DNA of 64,000 nt from Hemicordylus capensis (GCF_027244095.1 NC_069662.1:13108501-13172500), one strand, 5' to 3'; counted from the first letter of the stretch, positions 54,351 to 64,000 are shown. The notes: generated by a model from the letters alone, not told the origin. Made by a program: numbers and translations.

Positions 54351-54927
54351 TAGACACCAGCAACCATCACTGGAGGTACTGTGCTGGGGGTGGATAGGGC
54401 CAGTTACTCTCCCCCTGCTAAATAAAGAGAACCACCCCATTTAAAAGGTGCCTCTTTGCCCAGTTAGCAGGGGTTAGCACAATCACGGTCCCCTCCTCCT
54501 ATCTTGTTGTTTGCGTTTATACAACCACCAATTGAAGGGGCGCCCAGCTCTGCTACTTGGGCTAGGCACTCCTCCTACCTGATCTGGAATGGGTGAATGG
54601 GCCTTATTCATGTCAATTGTCTTCCACTCGGAAAGCAGAGCCCAAAATGTGAACTATGATCCCAGTATAGTTAACATGAGCAATAAATACTATTCTCATG
54701 AGACCATGAGGCTAGGATGTCTAGAGAGGGTAACTCTGCCTGGATAATTTGGTCTTGGAGAGGTTTGACCAAGGCCCCTGATCTTTGGTGGGCTCTCTTG
54801 CTTTCTTGCACCCCTGCCTGCTTTTCTCTGTCAACACTGTCGCACTCCCTCTGGCCCACCTCGCCTTGCCCCACTTCAATTCCAGTCCAAACTTCACTGG
54901 CTATCTACTGAGTCCGTAGGAAGCTGC

Positions 54928-56357
54928 TAGGGATGTGCGAAACGTTTTGGATACAAAACGTTTTGTACCCAAAACAGCATGTTTCAGGTGTTTTGTAGAC
55001 AAAACAAAACACCCATTTTCCAGATCCAAAAGTTTTGTATACAAAACAAAACGTCCCTGTTTCGGCTACAAAACGTTTTGTTGTTTTGGACCTCCATTTT
55101 GTGGTGATCTCTGAGTCAGTCTCCATTTTGTGTTTGACATCTCTTTGAATTTCCCACCCTTCCAGCCTTCTGATCGGTGACCTAAATCATGGGCTGACCT
55201 GCTGACAATTCCCTCCTTGTTCCCCATTGGCTCTTTTGCTTCTTCCCACTCTTTACTGACCCCACATTGGCCAGGGGAAGGGTTGCTAACTCATGGGGTG
55301 CTGGGTTCTGTTGTTTCTGTGGTGTTCTGAGTGTAGATTCTCTGGTAGCATATGAGAGTGGATTCTTGTTTTTCACTGAAAATCTCATATACTACCAGAG
55401 AATCTACAATGAACACCTCAGAAACACAAAACCCAGTACCCCAAGGGCTTGTGGGTATGGAGGTGGTTGGCACCCTATGTGCACTACACAACCCCTCGCT
55501 CTGGGAAACCCCAGTGCCCCCCGAGTGGAATTATGGGGCTGCTGAAACCTCCATTATTCCCTATGGGAGAAATCTTAAAAGACACGTAAACTTCAACAAT
55601 TCACAAAAGATCAGCCCTTTGCCCAATGGAGAGGAGAACTGGACTTGTGGTTGAGCATGACTTGTCTCCATAGCTAAGCAGGATCTGCCCTGGTTGCATA
55701 TGAATGGGAGACTTGATGTGTGAGCACTGCAAGATATTCCCCTCTTGGGATGAAGCCGCTCTGGGAAGAGCAGAAGGTTTCAAGTTCCCTCCCTGGCTTC
55801 TCCAAGATAGGGCTGAGAGAGATTCCTGCCTGCAACCTTGGAGAAGCCGCTGCCAGTCTGTGAAGACAATACTGAGCTAGATAGACCAATGGTCTGACTC
55901 AGTATATGGCAGTTTCCTATGTTCCTAATTCTTTTGAGATAATTCTGGAAGTTTCCTTGCCCCCTTTGGGCACTACCACCCACCACACTCCACTCTGGGT
56001 CATCCCTTTCCCCTTGATTTGAAGCGATACATTTGCTGGAATCCCCATTATTCCCTATGGGAAAATTCTTAAAGATGTGTAAACTTAAAAAATTCACAAA
56101 AAAATCAGCCCTTTGCCTAATTCCTTTGAAACTTGGGTGGTAGCTTCCACCCATTGGACACTACCAGCACCACCCACTCTTTTTGCCCTGGTACCCTTTT
56201 TAAAAATCCAAATCGATTCAGATTCGGATTTGGAAAATTCAGCTACAAAATAAAACAGGACTGATTCAAATTCAGAAAATTTGGGTACAAAACAAAATGG
56301 GGGTGTTTCGATTTGGATACAAATCAAAACAAGAAAATTCCAAAATGCACACCCCTG
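54928..56357. mobile_element. hAT element, 1430 bp, nested in one SINE and carrying another
   Basis: Ends are tagggatgtgcgaaacg and, read inward, caggggtgtgcattttgg. Perfect gaagctgc duplications flank it (54920-54927 and 56358-56365). Subterminal DNA repeats acaaaacg/cgttttgt words. A 55300-55440 internal palindrome has arms near gtagattctctggtag and ctaccagagaatctac. The interior also has the aaatcagccctttgcc units seen in tandem at 4093-4640. A 5S-headed SINE (55626-55926) is inserted in it. No transposase frame, so non-autonomous. Confidence 0.9.
55626..55926 (+). mobile_element. 5S-headed SINE inside the hAT element
   Basis: Sense full-length copy. The head reads gacttgtggttgagcatgac, then agctaagcaggatctgccct, ggttgcatatgaatgggaga (5S-like) and ttcaagttccctccctggc (tRNA-like remnant). 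The tail ends tatggcagtttcctatgttc. This copy best shows the chimeric structure. Confidence 0.9.
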
Positions 56358-56365
56358 GAAGCTGC

Positions 56366-56545
56366 TATCTACTGAGTCAAGCCATTAGTCTATCTAGCTC
56401 AGTATTTTCTGCTCTGCCTGGCAGTGGCTCTCCTGGGCTTCAGGCAAGAATTTTTCTCAGCCCTATCTGGAGATGCCAGGGGCTGAACCTGAGACTTCAA
56501 GCAGATGTTCTACCACTGAGCTACAGCCTTATCCCCAGACCACTG
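56366..56545 (-). mobile_element. tRNA-headed SINE, target of the hAT insertion
   Basis: Antisense copy whose first bases (gtaggaagctgc, 54917-54927) are left of the hAT element; it continues at 56366 with tatctactgagtcaagcc and ends with head complement ctaccactgagctacagcc. Confidence 0.8.
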
Positions 56546-56700
56546 GTCCATCCAGTTCAGTATCATTGGCACTAACTAGCACCAGCTCTCCAGGGTTCAA
56601 TCAGGGTCTTTCCTAGACCTACCTGGAAATACCAGGTATTGAATTTGAGATCTTCTGCATGAAAAGCAAATGCTCTACTTCTGAGCTACAGCTTCATCCC
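56546..56700 (-). mobile_element. tRNA-headed SINE, second copy in tandem
   Basis: Antisense: ccactggtccatccagttca through ctccagggttcaatcagg to head complement ctacttctgagctacagc. It directly follows the previous copy. Confidence 0.75.
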
Positions 56701-57016
56701 TGTGTGGAGAGGGAAGTGGGCAGGCAGGCCTGGGGGGCAGGGAGGAGCAAGCAATATCTTACATTGCCATCAGTTTCAGTAGAGCAGGGAGAAAGGGTCA
56801 CTAGAGAAATGATAGTTGAAGCTGTTGAAGTGCCAATTTCTGCCTGGGCATTTGCTACAGTAGGTGGCTTTTGTGGGAAGCACTGTGACCTGTAGGGATG
56901 CATCAGGCAGAAAATCTTCAGATGGATCTAAACAAATCGATTGGAGAAGCTGCACCTGTTAAATTTCTTGATGGATTCATCTCTTTCCTGCTTAATATTG
57001 AGCTGAAAGGCCAAGG

Positions 57017-57151
57017 TAGGGATGTGCACAAATTTTGGTCAAATTGATTCAAACTCAAATCGAATTTGAATCAATTTGAAACTACTTGAAATTAATATGA
57101 TTCGGCCAAATCTATGTGAATTGATTTGACTGAAATTCATGCACATCTCTA
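57017..57151. mobile_element. Short hAT MITE, 135 bp, perfect 8-bp target duplication
   Basis: Ends tagggatgtgcacaaat and, read inward, tagagatgtgcatgaat. Perfect ggccaagg repeats flank it (57009-57016 and 57152-57159). The body is almost only aatttgaa/ttcaaatt-type words. Confidence 0.9.
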
Positions 57152-57765
57152 GGCCAAGGTAAACTATGAGTGTATGGAGCCTTATTTCAAATACCAACAC
57201 AGAATGTGAGACTATACAAACTTTATAGCACATTTTACAAATACTATACAAAGTCTTTGTATAAATGCTCTAAAAATTATACTGTCTTTAGATCACAGAA
57301 GTTAAGATGAGAACCTTAACTCACAATTTCCATACCTTTTAGAGCATATCTGAACATTGTTAAGCAGCCCAACTGTCATCTCAAATGAAAGGTTATTTGC
57401 TATTTTAATATATTTACTTCTGTGGTGATGACTATCAACTGGCTATGGATCAAACTTATTTTCTTTAGCCTTCCATATATTTGAAAAAGTTGGAGAAGGC
57501 AATTTATTCCCCCTGTAATTATCATAATCATTTTCATTATGCTCAACGGGTCAGCAGAGGCCGATTGAGAAATTCACATCAAAAACAGCCCAGGAACTGA
57601 CAATATGCCTCCTCTCATCCTTCATAACAACTTGTGCCATGTAGATCCAGTAAACAGGGCTGGAAAAGTGTTGAGGAAATAGTGCTGGTGATGTATGTAT
57701 GTGTCATTATGGAGGTATCCAGCTGTGGGTGGGACAGATGCCATAATATTCCGGTAGGCAGAGAG
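57152..57765. other. Upstream region of the V2R gene
   Basis: No repeat family recognised and no clear promoter element located. The open frame extends 132 bp upstream of the chosen V2R start at 57766, without a signal-peptide-like sequence. Confidence 0.4.
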
Positions 57766-58004
57766 ATGTCATTGTGGCTTCTCCTTTTTCTTCTGCAACT
57801 GTCTCATCTTGTCAGCAACAACTGTGACTCTAGATCAGGGTTGCAGCTGGCAATTCCAAAGAACGTCCATGGCTCCACAGATGAACTTTTTGTTGGTGGA
57901 TTTCTCTCTCTCCTCCTTTATGAATTTAATGAGCTCCCCTTCAATGAAATGCCAACTGTGTCATTTAAAGTCCGGTAGGTAGGATTAATGCTTTCAGTTC
58001 TCTT

Positions 58005-58170
58005 ATGATGGGGCCTCAGCTCAGTGGCAGAACACCTGCTTCGCATGCAGAAGGTCCTAGGTTCAATCCTGGCAGCATCTCCAGGTAGGGCTGGGAGAGA
58101 CTCCTGCCTGAAACCTTGGAGACCCACTGCCTGTCAGAGTAGACAATACTGAGCTAAATGGACCAATATT
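58005..58170 (+). mobile_element. tRNA-headed SINE in V2R intron 1
   Basis: Sense copy with well-kept box A (cagctcagtggcagaac) and box B (aggttcaatcctgg), then gagactcctgcctgaaacct and a truncated tail. It is not a tRNA gene, because SINE body replaces the tRNA 3' end. Confidence 0.8.
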
Positions 58171-58239
58171 CCCAAGATCCTCTTTGAAAGGATTAAGTTG
58201 GAAGGATTAAGTTGGCCCAATGATAAAAATCCTATTATA

Positions 58240-58545
58240 AATACCGACAAAACCTTTTGGTTGGCATATGCCTAGATAAGCTCAAGGCACAAATAACTAG
58301 GCTTAGATTATCATACTTCAGACACATTATGTGAAAACTCAACTCCCCTGAGAAGTCCATAATGCTGGGAAAAGTTGAAGGAAAGAGAAGAAGAGGACGA
58401 CCAACAAAGCAAGGTGGAGGGGCTCGATTATGACAGCAATGAATGCACCCCTGAGAGACCTTAAAGGCCAAGTTTAAGACAGATCATCCTGGAGAGAATG
58501 TGGTCGCTAAGAGTCGACACTGACTTGACAGCACTTAATCAATCA
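58240..58545 (+). mobile_element. BovB (RTE) LINE 3' end
   Basis: The sense strand encodes SPEKSIMLGKVEGKRRRGRP followed by TKQGGG, the conserved BovB ORF2 C-terminus, and ends gagtcgacactgacttgaca with gcactt, followed by (aatc)n at 58537-58568, a simple tail as in other BovB copies. Strongly 5'-truncated. Confidence 0.85.
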
Positions 58546-58569
58546 ATCAATCATCAATCAATCAATCAG

Positions 58570-59035
58570 ATAAGCTCAATGAACTGATACTGGAAAACTT
58601 CTGATAAAGGGCTATATTTTCATGATATTTTGTAGGAGCTTTCAGTCATGGATTCTGGTGGTGCATTGCCTGAAGATCTCGCTGATCTATGATAGATCTA
58701 TGGAGATCTATGACAGCTACAGGGGCAGATATGTATTACAAGCTGAGCGCTTATGTGAGTCAGGGCTGCATGAACACAGAAATAGGTTCCAACCATGTAC
58801 AGAGTGTTACAGGCTGTACCACTACTGATGACATAAACTGCTGGGTGACGGACTACTCCTTTATTTTAAAAAATGCCAGAGGCCACACTGGGCTAAAGCA
58901 GTTTTTCTTAATGTGCAGGTTTTCTGTGTGCAGAATGTTGGCATGGAGAATCATTCAGTCACGTGATTCCCCCACCTGTAGATGGAAGTGGTATGGCCAA
59001 ACCTCAGGTTTACTCACTCACTGAGATCAGGGCTT
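58570..59035. other. V2R intron 1 stretch
   Basis: No repeat or RNA recognised. Confidence 0.35.
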
Positions 59036-59040
59036 CAGGG

Positions 59041-59310
59041 GTGTAGCTATAGTTAAACGGGGTGAGACAGATGTCCCTCGGGCCTCTGAGGGAGGGGGAC
59101 ATGCTTTCTGGCAACAGCTCACTCTTTGCTGTTGTGCATGGGGACTGTGTGATATTATTTGCATAGAAGCAAGGAAAAAGGTGTGCTGAGACTGATTTGT
59201 TTTTCCTCATGTCTTTACAGTTGCTCTGCAGAAAAGACATAGGAAGGTAGGTGGAACCCATCTTCAATTCATGTTCCAGGGCCCATTCCAACCTTGTTAC
59301 ACCCCTAGTA
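59041..59310. mobile_element. MITE with caggggtgtagcta ends
   Basis: The left end caggggtgtagctatag and the right end gttacacccctag are inverted, as at 3727-3893. The body is unrelated in most of its length. Ends about 360 bp before V2R exon 2. Confidence 0.55.
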
Positions 59311-60129
59311 GCCTTAAGAGACGAGAAGATACAGATGTTTCAGAAGACTGGTCAGGAAGTTAGAGCTGCAAAAAAGACAGTTTATGTATTTATCTAGTTA
59401 TAGCTTTTAAAGTCTGCTTTATCCTTTAATCTCAAGCTCAAACATACACAGCCAAGGAATCACAGTTCTCAAAGAGGCCATAGTCTTACTGGGAAATTAG
59501 AAGCATAATGGAAAACAACATAAGGCAAAGAAGGATTGCCATTTAATAATCATTTAAAGGATGCACATTTGCAATATTTATGCTTTGCCATCGTATAGAA
59601 TGTTTACAGTGCCATCTAACAATAAAAAAGCATCGTTTCTTCATTGAAAATAAAGTGAAAATATCATTGCAGCCTATTGCCTAAGAACTACCACCAAGTA
59701 CTTGCCTTTGAATTTGCCATGAATGAGATCAAGAGGAATGCCAAACTCCTACCCAACAGCACACTGACATTGAAAACCTATGAAAGTGATGAGAACGCCC
59801 TTGGAACTTCTTCAGGTACTATGGATCTCCTCTTCACCGGAAAAGGGAATCCTCTTAATTACCACTGTGGTAGGAAGAAGACGTTGATGGCTGTTATTGG
59901 AGGGCTTATCCCTCAAAACACCATCCAGATGCCCCACATTTTACATACATTCAAGATTGCACAGGTATGTGAGATGAAAAGTGTATGTAGAAGTGCAGCC
60001 ATGATAGTTAAGAATGACAGACTCCATGACCCTTTCCACAAGTAGCTGCTGCATACCCCTACTAAGTGAGCAAAAAGGCGCCGTTCAAAGTGGTGATTAT
60101 CTTTAGAGGAAGCAGGGAGGGAGCAAGTG

Positions 60130-60400
60130 ACCCGATTGATTGATTGATTGATTAATTGATTGTTGAATTTATATACTGCCTTTCATTAAAAACAACCCCA
60201 AGGCTATTGAGCACAGCACAGTACAGCAACCCTCCAGTGCCTGTTGCTGGTGTTTCTACTCAGTGTTTCTTTGTAGTCTGTGAGCCCTAGACAAGTAATC
60301 ATCTTATCCTTATAATTTTTCTGTGTAAAGCACTTTGAGACCATTTTTTGAAATACTACTGTATTTATATACTGGTTGAAAACCAGTATGATATATGGGA
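60130..60400. mobile_element. Two L2 3' ends, head to head
   Basis: A (gatt)n tail at 60136-60165 and the antisense end aatttatatactgcctttc lie left. From about 60228 a sense end follows: cctgttgctggtgtttctac, tagtctgtgagccctagac, ttctgtgtaaagcactttga and ttatatactggttgaaaacc. The two ends are in opposite orientation. Confidence 0.6.
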
Positions 60401-60409
60401 ATGCCATGA

Positions 60410-61398
60410 TGGTGTCTTCTTCCTCCTCCTTTTTTCTAAAATGGTTTCAGGAGAGTGGGATTTGCAGTAGAAAATGAGGTTTCCCCCTTTTAAAAAAAAC
60501 CCTGTCTGTAGGATTCAAAAAATAGTGTTGGGTGTTTTAATCATCTGGAGATGGGGAAATCGGGGAAATAATTAAAAGGCTGTTAACACGAGCAGCAGGC
60601 ATTGCCCAGGTCCAGGGCTGTGTGTCTGTTTGGGCTACAGGTGGACCACTAAGCTTGAGGGGTAATCCCTCACTGCACCACGCTCCTCGCACAGTATATT
60701 AAGGGCTATCTGGAGGCTGGGCTTCACTTTCCCAGCCTGAGCCTACAGAGATCCATGCTACTCAGAACAGCACAGCCATGGATCATGTGGACATGCAAGC
60801 CACACACCACCAGCGGATCTGTGATCATCAGGGAGTGGGGAACGTAGGTCCAACCCTATAGATATAGATAAAGAGAGCTTGCTTGCCCTATTCCATTGTC
60901 TCTGTTCACTGCTGGTCCATGGTTTGTTTCTCATGATTGTACTCCTTATCTGAGATGTTTAACAGTGCTGACATATAGAAAGGTTCTTCCCTGGTGAGGT
61001 TCAAGAGCCTTTTCAAGGGCATCCTGGTTGAATAAAGATTCTGCCCTTCCATTGCAGTTCTTTGCAATAGTGAGTTCCTGACTGCATTCTCAAAATCACA
61101 AGGATCCTACTCAAAAGGTTAGTCAGGATCAAGGAAGCCCCATGTGCTCCCATGGACTATGATGAGAGAAAGCAGGATTTCAGAGTTTAGGGAATGATTT
61201 TTAAATTGCTCTATCTCAGTCATTTTCTATCAGATCTGCACCATATTTGGAAGAGTGGTTTCACTTATCACTTAGTTGATATCCCAGTTGATGTCTGCAA
61301 ATGATCAGGCAGCTAGGACAGAAGATTTAGATTTTATTATAATAGAATGATCAGGTCTTATAATGAGAGTAGGTTGAAATATATCCTTGTATATTTAC
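60410..61398. other. V2R intron 2 stretch
   Basis: No repeat family or RNA recognised. Confidence 0.35.
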
Positions 61399-61399
61399 C

Positions 61400-61537
61400 C
61401 AGGAGTTCCCAACCTGTGGTACTCCAGATGTTGTTGAACTACAACTTCCATCATCCTCAGCCACAATAAATTGAAGCTGGGGATGATGGGATCTCTAGTC
61501 CAGCACTATCTGGAGTACCACTGGTTGGGAACCCCTG
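61400..61537. repeat. Palindromic MITE
   Basis: Ends caggagttcccaacctgtgg and ctggttgggaacccctg, arms gttgaactacaacttccatc and gatgatgggatctctagtcc. It lies about 190 bp before V2R exon 3. Confidence 0.75.
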
Positions 61538-62791
61538 TTAATTAAACTGTCACTACTGGTGTGTTCTGTTATGTATTATGTATCTGGCCAGAGGACTAAT
61601 AGATTTCTGAATGGTTGATAAAAACAATTCTCCTCACCCTCCTATTCTGCCAAACCTTTGTAAGACATTATTTAAATGGGAGTTTTTTGTCAGCTCAAAA
61701 TAAATCTGTTTGTTTTATCTTAGCTCAGTTACAACTCTTTTGATCCTGCACTGAGTGATAAAACTCAGTTCCCTTCTCTTTATCGGATGGTCTCAAATGA
61801 AAATCCTAAGTATGATGGGATTGTTGGTCTACTTAAGCATTTTGGATGGACCTGGATTGGCCTCCTTGTATCAGATGATTACATTGGAGACACCTTCCTG
61901 CGGACTCTCATGCCTATGCTTCATGAGAGCAATATTTGCATTGCTTTTAAAGAAATTATTCCAATTATTCACACAGCATTATGGAGGCGAACAAAGGCCT
62001 TTGACAATCATATGGACAGAATGGTTTCTATTCTCTCATTGACCCAAAGCAATATAATTCTGGTTAATGGGGATTTACAGTATCTGGAAGGCTTACAATA
62101 TATTTTATTGTACACTGAAGTTTTCCTAAGGCACCCAATAGAGAGGGTCTGGATCATCACTTCTCAGTGGGATTTTGCAACAGTAATAAATCAACGTCTA
62201 TTCCCACCTATATCCTTCAATGGCACCTTATCATTCACACTCCATACAAATGCTGTAGAAGGCTATGAAGATTTTGTTGAGTCAATACATCCTCATTGGT
62301 CTGTGCTGTATTACATCCAGCGATTCTGGTCCACTGCATTTGTTTGTACATTCATTCCATATAGCGAGAATAAACGAGTCACAAAAATCTGCACTGGGAG
62401 AGAGAAGTTGAGGGACCTCCCTGGAACCGTGTTTGAAATGGGAAATGTCTGGCCAGAGCTACTGTATCTACAATGCTCTTCATGCTGTAGCACAGGCTCT
62501 CCATACCCTGAGTTCATCAAGAGTCAAACAGAAAGCAATGGGAGACAGAGTCCCTCAGTCCATTCTGAATTCTCATCCGTGGCAAGTAGGAGTCTCTAAT
62601 CATTCTCTAACAAAATGCACTTCTCAAGACACAAATTAGCTCCCATTGGCTGGGCCTTTCCCCTGATAAAGCTAGGATTTATGCTTGCCTAAAACTAATT
62701 TTCTTAATTTCTGAAAGGTGTTTATTTGAGGAGTGGGGGGGGGGAAAGAATACTGTATTCTGCAACGTTTTTGTACAAAGAATCTCCTGGG

Positions 62792-63110
62792 TAGGGATGT
62801 GCAAAGACGTTCAACGTCGAACCAGTTCAGTTTGATGGTTTGGGATCAAACCGAACCACCCATTTGGTCTGACTCCAGACTAAACTCCACCCCACCAGCC
62901 TGTTTGTGGGGGTTGCGAGGTTTTTTAAAAAATTTAAAAATGGGTTCCCCCTCCCCCCCCACCAACCTCGCTTCGGTCCCAAATCGGCCTGTTCAGCCAT
63001 TCTACGGCCCATTCAGGCCTCCCCGCCAGTGTCGTGGCCATTTTGGAGGCTGCCATGCCTGAGCAATGGGCTTCTGCATGGCTTGGGTCATGCCCTGTGC
63101 ACACCCCCTA
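62792..63110. mobile_element. hAT MITE, 319 bp, perfect 8-bp target duplication
   Basis: The left end is tagggatgtgcaaagacg; the right end, read inward, begins tagggggtgtgcacagg. Perfect ctcctggg repeats flank it (62784-62791 and 63111-63118). Subterminal gaaccagttc and aaaccgaacc words resemble those in the element at 339-2425. No coding capacity. Confidence 0.88.
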
Positions 63111-63120
63111 CTCCTGGGGA

Positions 63121-63407
63121 AGAGAGGTGGTCTTGTGGTAGCAAGCATGAATGTTCCCCTTGTTAAGCAGGGTCCACCATGGTTTGCATTTCAATGGGTG
63201 ACTAAATGTGAATGCTTTAAGGTACTTTAAGGAGCATCTCCATGCATGCAGAAAGTCCCAGGTTTACTCCCTGGCATCTCCAAGCAGGAGTGAAATTCCT
63301 GCCTGCAACCTTGGAAAGTTGCTGCCAGTCAGTGTAGACAATACTGAGCTAGATGGACCAATGGTCTGACTTGGTATATGGCAGCTTCTAGTGTTTCCTA
63401 TGTTCCC
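63121..63407 (+). mobile_element. 5S-headed SINE
   Basis: Sense copy: ggtggtcttgtggtagcaag, gttaagcagggtccaccatg, gtttgcatttcaatgggtga (5S-like), ccaggtttactccctggc (box B-like), then gacaatactgagctagatgg and the end ttcctatgttcc. Confidence 0.85.
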
Positions 63408-63699
63408 TAAGTTGTGGCCAAAGTGCATCCAGCACCAGAACCATGAGTTTTTGCCAAATGAGTGCTTGGGAAATACCTTATTTTCTCAGACCAAGGCAAA
63501 AAAGGCTGTTTATCAAACTTTGGGCTGCTATGAAGGGAAGAGGGTTTGTTCAAGCTTATTATACACATTTATGACATCACATGGCATAAAGCAAAACCAG
63601 TAGTTATGATTTCAAATAAGAGTGGGCAGTCATGGGATGATATTCTCATTACTTACTTGGCCATCATGGTACATTTATGGCATGCTATAGAAATTCAGA

Positions 63700-63938
63700 G
63701 TCACCTTAAGTGGCACAGTGGGGAAATGCTTGACTAACCAGCAGAAGGTTGCCAGTTTGAATCCCTGCTGCTACTATATCAGGCAGCAGCAATACAGGAA
63801 GCTGCTGAAAGGCATCGTCTCATACTGGGCGGGAGGAGGCAATGGTCAACCCCTCCTGTATTCTACCAAAGACAACCACAGGGCTCTGTGGGCGCCAGGA
63901 GTTGACACCGACTCGACGGCACACTTCACCTTTATAGA
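63700..63938 (+). mobile_element. BovB-tailed SINE (Sauria-SINE-like), full length
   Basis: Head aagtggcacagtggggaaat and ggttgccagtttgaatccc (box B-like), body gctgaaaggcatcgtctcat and gggaggaggcaatggtcaac, and tail ggagttgacaccgactcgac with ggcacacttcacctttatag. The tail matches the BovB 3' end at 58505-58536, which is consistent with mobilisation by BovB. Confidence 0.85.
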
Positions 63939-64000
63939 CACTCAGAGGCAGCATTCCATTCATTAGTGACTGATGCTGAATTGAATCTTGATGTTGGCTA

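Larger units (their letters stand above)
53940..54470 (-). mobile_element. L2 LINE 3' end with nested microsatellites and SINE
   Basis: Left part tttatatactgctttgcaac and aagcagtttacaaagag. Purine repeats follow at 53984-54098, then tccctgtccccaaagggctc. A MIR-like SINE (54133-54350) interrupts it, and it resumes with agacaccagcaaccatcact and ggtgcctctttgcccagtta. Confidence 0.75.
57766..62585 (+). pseudogene. Vomeronasal type-2 receptor, exons 1-3, one frameshift
   Basis: Exon 1 57766-57974: signal peptide MSLWLLLFLLQLSHL and DELFVGGFLSLLLYEFNELP. Exon 2 59673-59964: NYHQVLAFEFAMNEIKRN, LLPNSTLTLKTYES and LMAVIGGLIPQNT. Exon 3 61724-62585: FPSLYRMVSNENPKYDGIVG, LLKHFGWTWIGLLVSDD and, after a net +1 shift near 62440-62444, MSGQSYCIYNALHAVAQALH to HPWQ. 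Boundaries are GT-AG and phases 2 and 0 match the V2R pattern. This is the N-terminal ligand-binding (ANF receptor-like) domain of a family C pheromone GPCR in vomeronasal neurons. The start at 57766 is chosen for the signal peptide. Exons for the linker and the seven helices are not found before 64000. The single frameshift could also be a sequence error, so an intact gene is possible. Confidence 0.88.

Noticed and set aside
55650-55740. Possible 5S rRNA gene or pseudogene
   Set aside because: Only the internal-promoter half resembles 5S rRNA, and it occurs in seven copies joined to the same SINE body.
58012-58085. Possible tRNA gene (good box A and box B)
   Set aside because: The 3' half does not close as a tRNA acceptor stem and SINE body follows directly; same for 35030-35105.

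Overview
The window is vertebrate nuclear DNA and most likely comes from a squamate reptile, probably a lizard. The evidence is a BovB (RTE) LINE 3' end, a tRNA-headed SINE whose tail matches that BovB end (Sauria-SINE-like), CR1, L2 and L1 LINE fragments, many hAT-like elements, and vomeronasal type-2 receptor (V2R) sequences, a family expanded in squamates. The genus cannot be named from the sequence.

Three host loci are readable. METTL17 (10631-30447, + strand, 14 coding exons, 469 aa) is a mitochondrial Rsm22-like protein needed for assembly of the small mitoribosomal subunit. Every splice site is GT-AG and every exon phase closes. SLC39A2 (37636-51431, + strand, 4 coding exons, 297 aa) is the zinc transporter ZIP2. 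The same two genes are adjacent and co-oriented on human 14q11.2, so this is conserved synteny. The right end is V2R territory: the first three coding exons of a V2R on the + strand (57766-62585, one frameshift in exon 3, remaining exons beyond the window) and a decayed seven-helix exon of another V2R on the - strand (53170-53702).

Layout: 1-10 kb is repeat rich, with a deletion-derived hAT transposon with 8-bp target duplications, a minisatellite-like hAT fragment, a 2.8-kb CR1 LINE that keeps parts of ORF1 and ORF2, a possible solo LTR, and BovB-tailed SINEs. At 10.1-10.7 kb is the GC-rich METTL17 promoter, which contains an 80-bp-arm inverted repeat carrying mirrored CCAAT boxes. The METTL17 introns hold SINEs, L2 ends, palindromic MITEs and a 401-bp foldback hAT. 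From 30.4 to 37.6 kb there is intergenic DNA with an L1 3' end. The SLC39A2 introns hold nested SINE, CR1 and DNA-transposon insertions. From 52 to 64 kb V2R pieces are mixed with nested hAT, SINE and L2 copies.

The two complete host genes have unrelated roles (mitochondrial translation; zinc uptake at the cell surface) and nothing suggests joint function beyond conserved adjacency. The most unusual material is in the mobile DNA. One SINE tail is joined to two different Pol III heads, one of them derived from 5S rRNA. Two subfamilies of short palindromic element inserted at the same 8-bp site in that SINE. A hAT group shares one terminal 12-mer but differs in its subterminal repeat words.
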